Below, piece by piece: positions 38,258-44,948 of a stretch of DNA of 44,948 nucleotides. The number at the start of each line of letters is the position of its first letter. Position 1 is the first letter of the stretch. This stretch comes from Flavihumibacter sp. CACIAM 22H1. GTDB taxonomy: Bacteria > Bacteroidota > Bacteroidia > Chitinophagales > Chitinophagaceae. Below the pieces are notes generated by a model, which saw nothing but the letters and a program-made list of their open reading frames with translations, ran no database searches and had not been told where the DNA came from. The position numbers and the translations under genes are program-made. The stretch is taken from assembly GCF_001601815.1 (NCBI RefSeq), contig NZ_LUKG01000013.1, forward strand, positions 30,023 through 74,970, read 5' to 3'.

Positions 38258-38998
38258 TCACTTCTTCTTTTGTTCCAGCAACCAGGTGTAGAGTTCATCG
38301 GTGCCGTAGGCGTTGTCCCAGGAGTTGTGGGCGACGCCGGGGTATTCGGTGTACTTCGGTTTGCCGCCGGCCTTTTCGATTGCATTGATCATGTCGCGGG
38401 ACAGGTCGACCTTCACGGCCGCGTCCTTGTCGCCGTGGAAATTCCAGATCGGCAGATCCTTGAGTTTCTCGGCGTCGGCGACGTTGCCGCCGCCGCAAAC
38501 GGGGGCGATTGCGGCCCACTTCGTGGGGTTGGCTGCCGCCTGGTTCCAGGTGCCGAACCCGCCCATCGACAGGCCGGTCAGGTACACGCGGGCCGGGTCG
38601 GTCTTGTACTCCTTCGTCGTGGCTTCGAGCATCGCCAGGGCCCGGTCGCCGTCGGGCTTGCCGGCGAACCAGCGCTGCACCACGGGCGTCTTCGTGTGCT
38701 CCGCCTGCGGAATCACCACGATGAACGGGAAGGTCTTCTCGCGTTTCTGAATCGCCGGCCCGATGCCGACTTGCACCGGCTTCTTGCTGCCGCCCTTGGT
38801 CTCGCCGGCACCGTGCAGGAACAGGATGATCGGGACTTCCTTCGTGCCGTCGTAGCTGTGCGGCACGAACACGACGTAAGGCGATTCGGTGCCGTCGGCA
38901 TTCTTGAACGTCTTGTCGACGAATCCCGTTTTCGTGTCGGCGGCCGACGCGGTGCCGGCAAAAACGACGAAGCAGGCGAGGAACAGCGGACGGAACAT
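38258..38998 (-). CDS. Secreted alpha/beta hydrolase (esterase/PHB depolymerase-like)
   Basis: Start MFRPLFLACFVVFAGTASA (signal peptide); VPIILFLHGAGETKGG, VYLTGLSMGGFGTW (GLSMG), PIWNFHGDKDAAVKVD, GVAHNSWDNAY. Confidence 0.88.
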   Translation of the reverse strand: MFRPLFLACFVVFAGTASAADTKTGFVDKTFKNADGTESPYVVFVPHSYDGTKEVPIILFLHGAGETKGGSKKPVQVGIGPAIQKREKTFPFIVVIPQAEHTKTPVVQRWFAGKPDGDRALAMLEATTKEYKTDPARVYLTGLSMGGFGTWNQAAANPTKWAAIAPVCGGGNVADAEKLKDLPIWNFHGDKDAAVKVDLSRDMINAIEKAGGKPKYTEYPGVAHNSWDNAYGTDELYTWLLEQKKK

Positions 38999-39205
38999 GG
39001 AGAGGCTCCGGTGGCAGGCGTGTGAAGGTAAAGTAACAAATCGCTCGGCGAATCGCCAACGATTACCGGCCGTCGGCCTCGCAATCTGATTTTCAGATGG
39101 CAAGGTTTTCCGCGTCGACCCGAAAGCCCGGCGAGCCCATTCGCCTTTTGGACTTTTCGCGGCCGTCCGTAGAATTTCCGCCATCGACTCGAACGTTTCG
39201 CGGAG

Positions 39206-39850
39206 ATGGCGATGGAGCAGATGCTGATCGGTGCTGTGCTCGGGGCCGCGTTTTCCGGCTTTGTGCTTTCGGTGGCGATGGTCGCCCGAGCGGGGTCAAT
39301 CGGCCGGGCCACCTGGGGCCTGACCGTCGCGGGCCGGGCGAACCAGGACGCGGCGTTCGACGCCGCCGTCCGCGGTCTCCTCGGTCAACCCGTGCCGCCG
39401 CCGCCCGAACCGGCGAAGGTCGAGGCGCCGAAACCGGTCGCACCGCCGAAGCCGGTCGCGCCGCCAAAACCGACCGGCGAACCGGTCCGAGTGCTCGCAT
39501 TGCTGCAGGCCGAAGCTCGCCTCGTCGATTTTCTGATGGAAGACATCGCCGGCGCGAGCGATGCCCAGGTCGGACAGGCCGTCCGCGACATTCACAAGAA
39601 GGCGGCCGCGGCACTGAAATCGCATATGACCGTCGAACCGGTGCTCGGCGGCACCGAGGGAGATACGGTCACGGTGCCGGTCGGATTCGATCCGTCGGCC
39701 GTCCGCGTGACCGGGAACGTGACGGGGCAACCGCCGTTCAAGGGCGAACTCCAACACCCCGGCTGGCGCGTCCGCGACCTGAAACTCCCGACGATTGCCG
39801 ACGGACAGGATCCGTTCGTCGTCCAACCCGCCGAGGTGCAACTGCCGTAA
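39206..39850 (+). CDS. Membrane-anchored hypothetical protein with Pro/Lys/Ala-rich linker
   Basis: MEQMLIGAVLGAAFSGFVLSVAMVA TM start; PPPPEPAKVEAPKPVAPPKPVAPPKPTGEPV linker. Confidence 0.6.
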   Translation: MAMEQMLIGAVLGAAFSGFVLSVAMVARAGSIGRATWGLTVAGRANQDAAFDAAVRGLLGQPVPPPPEPAKVEAPKPVAPPKPVAPPKPTGEPVRVLALLQAEARLVDFLMEDIAGASDAQVGQAVRDIHKKAAAALKSHMTVEPVLGGTEGDTVTVPVGFDPSAVRVTGNVTGQPPFKGELQHPGWRVRDLKLPTIADGQDPFVVQPAEVQLP

Positions 39851-39867
39851 ACCTCCCGAGATCGCCC

Positions 39868-42116
39868 ATGCCCATTCGCCCCCGCCTCGGTGTCACCCGC
39901 CTCGAAGACCGCACGACGCCCGTCGTATCCGCATTCGAAATCGCACCGATCGTCGGTTCCGGAGTCGGATTCGACGGCGTCGTCAACTTCGGCGAAAACC
40001 TCAACGCACTCGATTCCACCGGCGTCGTGCTGACCGACGCCCGCTACGTCCTCACGGCGGCGCACTGCGTCGATTCCAACGGCGACAAGATCGCGGATGC
40101 GGAGAACTACTTCGTCCGCTTTGCGTTCACGAGCGGGCCGGTGGTTCTGACGGTGCCGCGGGCGGCCATCACCATCGAGCCGCGCTGGCAGGGAAGCAAC
40201 CGGATCGGCGAGGGGGGCGACATCGCCCTTATGCGGTTACCCGCGATCGCTCCCGGCGGTACGAGCATCGGCTTTGCCCCGTACGCTGTGACCGACGAAC
40301 TCGGCAAAACCGTCACCTTCTACGGTTTCGGATTCGCCGGCACCGGCACGACCGGCGAGGCGAGCGGCAACGCGAACGGAAACGCCGAGGTGCAGCGGCT
40401 CGCGATTTCGGGAGCCGGCAATCTCACGCTCGGCTTCAACGGCCAAAGCACCACCATTGCCGCGAACATCACGGCCTCAGCCTTGCAGGCGCAACTTCAG
40501 GCATTCACCGGCCTGACCACGGTCAACGTGTTTACGGTCGATTCGCCCGGTAATCCGAACAACGGTGCCTTCGAACTCGTGTTCGAGAACGTCGATACCG
40601 CCCTGTTCGGCGGACTGAACGTGCCGCAGGTCACGCTGACGCCGCAGGGCGGATTCGTGGGTACCGCCGTGGCCACGACCCTGCAGGACGGCAACTCCGG
40701 AGGCGTGCGACACGTCGGCACCGCGGTCGTGAACCAGTTCGGGCAGTCTGGTGAAACCGACATCTTCGGAGCCGGCTTTCCCTCGGTGGCCGGCGCAAGC
40801 GTGCTCGGGGCCGGCGATTCCGGCGGGCCCGCGTTCATCGACGGCAAAATCGCCGGCATCGCCTCCTACGGCACCGACGAATCCCGATTCGGCGACAGCA
40901 CCTTCTGGGCCCGCGTCTCGGTGCTGCTGCCGACGTTCCTGAATCCGCTGCTCGCCCAGAAGGCGGCCGTCGTCCTCGACATGACGACGCAACCGATCGG
41001 AAACGACGGCACGCCCGATTCGGTCCGCGTGTTCCAAGAGGACTACCAGATCGTCGTTGAGGTCAACGGCGTGCGGTACCTCACGGTGCCTGTCAGTACC
41101 GTGTCCGGCATCACCGTCCGGGGTTCGGCCGATGGAACCAGCGTGAATGCCGATGGGGCCTACCCGTTCGCGGTGACCGCCACCGACGCGACCTTCTCGC
41201 GCACGAATGCCCACAACATCGCCGTGGGAGCGCCCCCGGCGGCGGGCCGCGGGTGCAGGTGATCGACAGTACCAACGGCACCGAACTCGCCAGCTTCTTC
41301 GCCTTCGAGTCGACGTACACCGGCGGCGTCAACGTCGCCCGCGGCGACCTCACCGGCGACGCCATCCCCGATCTGATTGTGACGGCCCGCGCCGGCGGCG
41401 GACCGCGAGTGGTGGTGCTCGACGGCAAGACCGGAGCCGAGGTCCGCAGTTTCTTCGCCTTCGAGGAATCGTTTACCGGCGGCGTGAACGCGGCCGTCGG
41501 CGACCTCAACGGCGACGGTATCGCGGACATCATCCTGACGCCGGGCGTCGGCGGCTCGCCGCGGGTGCGAGCGTTCGACGGGGCGAGTGGCGCGGAACTG
41601 CTCAGTTTCTTCGCCTACGACGGCAGTTTCCGCGGTGGGGCGACCATCGCCGTCGGCGACGTCAACGGCGACGGCATTGCGGATTTGGTCACGGCACCGG
41701 GTGCCGGCGGCGGCCCGAACGTGCGTATCTTCGACGGCAAGACCGCGACCGAGCTGCGGAGCTTCTTCGCCTTCGACCCGAACTTCCGCGGGGGAATTAC
41801 GGCCGCCGTCGGAGACGTCACCGGCGACGGCTTTGCCGAAATCTTTGTCGGCGCGGGTGCCGGGGGAAGCCCGCTGGTGAACTCCTACAACGGGCAGACC
41901 GGCTCGCTCATCAACTCCTTCAACGCCTACGATTCCGGGTTCAACGGCGGCGTCGCCGTCGGCTTCAGCCCGGACGGCAACGGCGACCCCCGCCTCGTCG
42001 TGGCTCCGCTGACGAAGCCCGGCGCAATCAAGTCGTATCGCTTCGACGCCGGGAACATCCTGATCAACAACGCGTCGCAAATCGGCTTCGCCGACGTCGG
42101 CGCCAGCATCGGCTGA
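39868..42116 (+). CDS. Trypsin-like serine protease with FG-GAP/VCBS repeats and LEDRTTP N-terminal motif, split by an apparent frameshift at 41233-41237
   Basis: MPIRPRLGVTRLEDRTTPVV; YVLTAAHCVD, GGDIALMRLP, GAGDSGGPAFIDGKIAGIASYG; second frame VQVIDSTNGTELASFFAFESTYTGGVNVARGDLTGDAIPDLIVTA... with repeated GDVNGDGIADLVTAPGAGGGPNVRIFDG units. ORF track splits it into 39097..41262 and 41253..42116. Confidence 0.85.
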
Positions 42117-42170
42117 GGAGCGTCCAGCGGCTAATCCGCGTTCCGATTAGTGCACGCAATCGCTTCGTTT

Positions 42171-42357
42171 TGGAGCCTGAAAGGCTCCTTCCGTCAGCCC
42201 AGGCCGGAGGCCTGGGAATCGGGGATTGGGAGTCTCCCGACCCTGTAAGGGTCGCTCACCCATGTGGCGAGAACGACCCTTATAGGGTCGAAAACGGTGA
42301 CCGCAGAGTTCCCAGGCCTGCGGCCTGGGCTGGTAGAAGGAGCCTTTCAGGCTCCCA
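42171..42357. repeat. Nested palindromic cassette: hairpins A-B-C-C'-B'-A'
   Basis: A 42172-42188 GGAGCCT-GAA-AGGCTCC; B 42198-42216 CCCAGGCC-GGA-GGCCTGGG; C 42238-42254 CGACCCT-GTA-AGGGTCG; C' 42274-42290 CGACCCT-TAT-AGGGTCG; B' 42311-42329 CCCAGGCC-TGC-GGCCTGGG; A' 42339-42355 GGAGCCT-TTC-AGGCTCC. Confidence 0.95.
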
Positions 42358-42422
42358 GACCAGGATTCGCCCATGAGAACGCGGAGTAGTCGCTGGACGA
42401 TTCCTAAGCCGCGTCGCGGCCA

Positions 42423-44948
42423 TCACGGTTTCGCCCGCTGTTCCAGTAGGTACGCGATCAGGTGGAGGAACTCGGGTTCGGGGACGGCGGTGTCGAAATT
42501 CGCGGGCATCGGCGACAGTGGCGAGAGCGTGCGTTTCTCGACGTCGTCGGCCGCGATGCGAACCTCCTTGCCCGTCGCGTCGGCGAGTACCAAGGTTTTT
42601 CCCTCCTCGCGGAGCAGCAGTCCCGTCACGGTGCGGCCGTCGACGAGGTTGAGCGTCGTCGCCCGAAACGCGGCGTCGACGTTGCGGTTCGGGTCGAGCA
42701 CGTCTTCGAGCAATCGGTCGGACCCGCGATTGCCGACGCCATCGAGCTGTGGCCCGACTTTCGCCCCGAGGCCGGCGAGTTGGTGGCAGGCGGCGCAGTT
42801 CGTCGCGAACGCCTTCTTTCCGATTTCCAGGTCCGGCTTCAGCCCGCGGAACTTGTCGCCGCGGGTGCGAATCAGGTCGGCGATGCGCTGATCGGCCGTT
42901 GGCAAGCCTTTCGTGAGTTCGCCAATTCGCGACTTGTGCTTGCCGCCGTCGATGGCCAGGAGTTTCGTCGACACGGATTTATCTTGCAGCAAACGCGGCG
43001 ACGCTTTCCCCACGGCGACGGCATCGAGGAGTGCTGATGCTCCTGGGGGCGAGCCTGCGAGAGCCGCGGCGATGGCTCCCGAAAGGCGGGCAGGGGAGGT
43101 CGGCAACGCGGCGAGGAGCGCGGCCCGCCCGTCGTCGCGGCCGGCCAGCGACTGGGCCACTTTTACCTGCACGGCGAACGGCGTGCCGGGAGTCGCCAGG
43201 AGTTTCGCGAGCGTCGGAACCGCCTTCTCGCCGTCGAGCGCGACCAGCGAGGTCGCCGCCGCGGAACGCAGCGGTTCCGGGCGATTGGCCGCGGTCGCCA
43301 CCGCCGAGATGGCGTCGAACGTCGACTTCAGTTTCAGGGCGGCGGCGAGTTCGATGGCCGATTGCACCGCGGCCGGGTCGGTGCCCGCGAGCCCGTCGCT
43401 GCACGATTTCTCGGCGAGCGTCGGCAACTCGGCCGGCAGTTTCCCGCCGCGAGATTGCACGCCTCGCACGAGCCGCTGCAACCCCTGCACCGCGAACGCC
43501 GGAGGAGCTTTCTGCGACAGGTAGATGATCGCGTGCGCGGCCTGGTCGTCGGTGCCGAAGCGGCCGACCGGTTCGCAGAAGAAGAGGTCGTTCTTGCCGG
43601 AGATTAGTTGCTTCAAAAGAAACGCTGACGCTTCCGACGAGCCAACGGCCACCGCCACGTCGGCGATGGCGTTCGCCTCGGAGTCGGGAAGTTCCGCCAC
43701 GGCGGCCCAACCGCCCTTGGTTCGCACGCAATTCCGCAGCGCGAGCCGGGCGGCGTACTTGAGGTGCGTGTCCTCGGGCGGACACGATCGAATGACTCGG
43801 ACCAGTTCGGGAATCTGCCGCGGATCAGGGAACGCGATCAAATGATCGAGCTGGGTTCGGAGCACCTGAGGCTGGGGATCGAGCTTCGCGTTGCCGATGG
43901 GCTCGAGCTTGCCGTTGACCTGCATCAGATTCTCGTCGCCGGCCGTGTAGGTACGGAGGAGGTGCGCTTTGGTCAGCGAGTCGGTCGGTTCACCGGACAC
44001 GCGGAAGGAGAGTCCCTTTCCAATACGAGGACCGAGGTCGACCCAGTTGCGATGGGCCGTATAAGTCGCATTCCCCGCCAGCGGCGAGGGACCCGTGTTC
44101 TTGAGGCTGTCGGCATCGCGGCGGCGGATCAGTTCCAGAGTTGCCATCAACCGCACGGTCAGGTTCGGATGGCCGAGCAGTGGGTCGACGTCCTCGGCCT
44201 TCGCGGTCGTCAGGTCGGCGAACGGGGCGGTCGGAACCTCGCCCTTGCCGTCGACGCCGCGGTAGACGATGCGCCAGACGCGGCCGCGGTCCTTGTCGCG
44301 GCCCGGGTGCTTCAAATCGACTTCGTAGTGACCGATGATCCGGTTGTAAAAGTCGGCGACGTAGAGCGCACCGTCCGGCCCGAGCTTGATGTCGGTGGGG
44401 CGGAACCAGGGGTCGGAACTCGTCAGGAAATCGGGTAGTTCCTTGGCGACGGGCGTGCTGCCGTGCCACTCGATTTTGTCGGCATTGATGCGGTTCGTGA
44501 CCACGTTGCCGAGAAACATGCAGCCGCGGTACTCCTTCGGAAACTGGTCGGCGTCGTACCAAGTCAGACCGCAGAGTGCGGTGCTGCCGTGGCCGTGAAC
44601 CGTAACGTGCGGCGCGAAACCGAGGCCGTCGTGCGGCTTGCCGAAACTCTGGTACGTCGCGCCGCGGATCAGTTGCGTGATCGGCTTCGAGTGGCAGTCG
44701 GCCGTGTACAGGTTGAACCACGGGTCGACGGCTACGCCGAACGGATTGACCTGACCGTAGGTGAAGTTTTCGAGGTGCGTGCCGTCCGGTCGGAAGCGGA
44801 AGGTATTCCCGGAAACCATCTTGATCGTGCTGCCGTCGGTGCCCTTCGCCGCGGAGTCGTTCGCAAATCCGTGCGTGGCATAGACCCAACCGTCGGGCAG
44901 CAGGGTGAACGAGTTCGTCATCCCGTGCGTGTCCTTGGTGCCGAGACC
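42423..44948 (-). CDS. PVC-type heme-binding CxxCH / membrane-bound dehydrogenase-like protein (N-terminus beyond window end)
   Basis: CNAACHQ-type motif (NCAACHQLAGLGAKVGPQLDGVGNRGSDRLLEDVLDPNRNVDAAFR); beta-propeller-like FGVAVDPWFNLYTADCHSK, IKLGPDGALYVADFYNRIIGHYE; frame stays open to 44948. Confidence 0.9.
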   Translation of the reverse strand, partial: GLGTKDTHGMTNSFTLLPDGWVYATHGFANDSAAKGTDGSTIKMVSGNTFRFRPDGTHLENFTYGQVNPFGVAVDPWFNLYTADCHSKPITQLIRGATYQSFGKPHDGLGFAPHVTVHGHGSTALCGLTWYDADQFPKEYRGCMFLGNVVTNRINADKIEWHGSTPVAKELPDFLTSSDPWFRPTDIKLGPDGALYVADFYNRIIGHYEVDLKHPGRDKDRGRVWRIVYRGVDGKGEVPTAPFADLTTAKAEDVDPLLGHPNLTVRLMATLELIRRRDADSLKNTGPSPLAGNATYTAHRNWVDLGPRIGKGLSFRVSGEPTDSLTKAHLLRTYTAGDENLMQVNGKLEPIGNAKLDPQPQVLRTQLDHLIAFPDPRQIPELVRVIRSCPPEDTHLKYAARLALRNCVRTKGGWAAVAELPDSEANAIADVAVAVGSSEASAFLLKQLISGKNDLFFCEPVGRFGTDDQAAHAIIYLSQKAPPAFAVQGLQRLVRGVQSRGGKLPAELPTLAEKSCSDGLAGTDPAAVQSAIELAAALKLKSTFDAISAVATAANRPEPLRSAAATSLVALDGEKAVPTLAKLLATPGTPFAVQVKVAQSLAGRDDGRAALLAALPTSPARLSGAIAAALAGSPPGASALLDAVAVGKASPRLLQDKSVSTKLLAIDGGKHKSRIGELTKGLPTADQRIADLIRTRGDKFRGLKPDLEIGKKAFATNCAACHQLAGLGAKVGPQLDGVGNRGSDRLLEDVLDPNRNVDAAFRATTLNLVDGRTVTGLLLREEGKTLVLADATGKEVRIAADDVEKRTLSPLSPMPANFDTAVPEPEFLHLIAYLLEQRAKP

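Noticed and set aside
36797-39025. 742-aa plus-strand ORF spanning the oxidoreductase, palindrome and esterase
   Set aside because: Antisense to two genes with clear family motifs; high-GC DNA produces long antisense ORFs; composition is low-complexity (V/A/D/R/G-rich) with no domain signature, and it reads through the palindrome.
39097-39614. Arg/Pro/Ser-rich ORFs on both strands over 39097-39868, including the N-terminal extension of the 39097..41262 ORF
   Set aside because: Off-frame readings of the 39206..39850 gene; the credible protease start is MPIRPRLGVTRLEDRTTP at 39868.
36140-44948. Genomic island/horizontal transfer explanation for the high-GC segment
   Set aside because: No integrase, transposase, tRNA or flanking direct repeats; ordinary planctomycete genes; both boundary genes truncated at one point. 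Not excluded without read data.
1-44948. tRNA, rRNA, CRISPR arrays, prophage or known defence systems
   Set aside because: None recognised by eye; a tRNAscan/Infernal and DefenseFinder run would be needed to exclude small RNAs or divergent systems.

Overview
The window is two pieces of very different origin. Positions 1 to about 36,140 look like a moderate/low-GC Bacteroidota chromosome (Chitinophagaceae-like). It carries leuS, ftsX-DUF3098-uppP, ruvC, HIT, greA, rsmA, pdxA, a GH78 rhamnosidase and a giant T9SS-sorted TSP3-repeat protein, among others. From about 36,140 to the end the sequence is high-GC and planctomycete-like (Gemmataceae-style): a TAT-exported Gfo/Idh/MocA oxidoreductase, a secreted esterase, a trypsin-like/FG-GAP protein with an 'LEDRTTP' N-terminus, a PVC-type CxxCH heme protein, and Gemmata-style palindromic repeats. 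The switch cuts two unrelated genes at one point (an ABC ATPase and a GT2 glycosyltransferase) and no mobile element is visible, so an assembly or library chimera is the best explanation. Points worth follow-up: (i) a compact four-gene operon at 9385-12906 (two-motif aspartic-protease-like protein, PH-like membrane protein, arginase-fold protein with a Cys at a metal-ligand motif, PhyH dioxygenase) behind an HTH-membrane regulator and 11-bp tandem repeats; (ii) five GGTWAY repeats in exact 11-bp phase at 24116-24170, upstream of a frameshifted gene; (iii) a nested A-B-C-C'-B'-A' six-hairpin cassette at 42171-42357; (iv) a perfect 29-bp inverted repeat at 38188-38253; (v) a single-base frameshift splitting the protease/FG-GAP protein. 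No tRNA, rRNA, CRISPR array or transposase was recognised.
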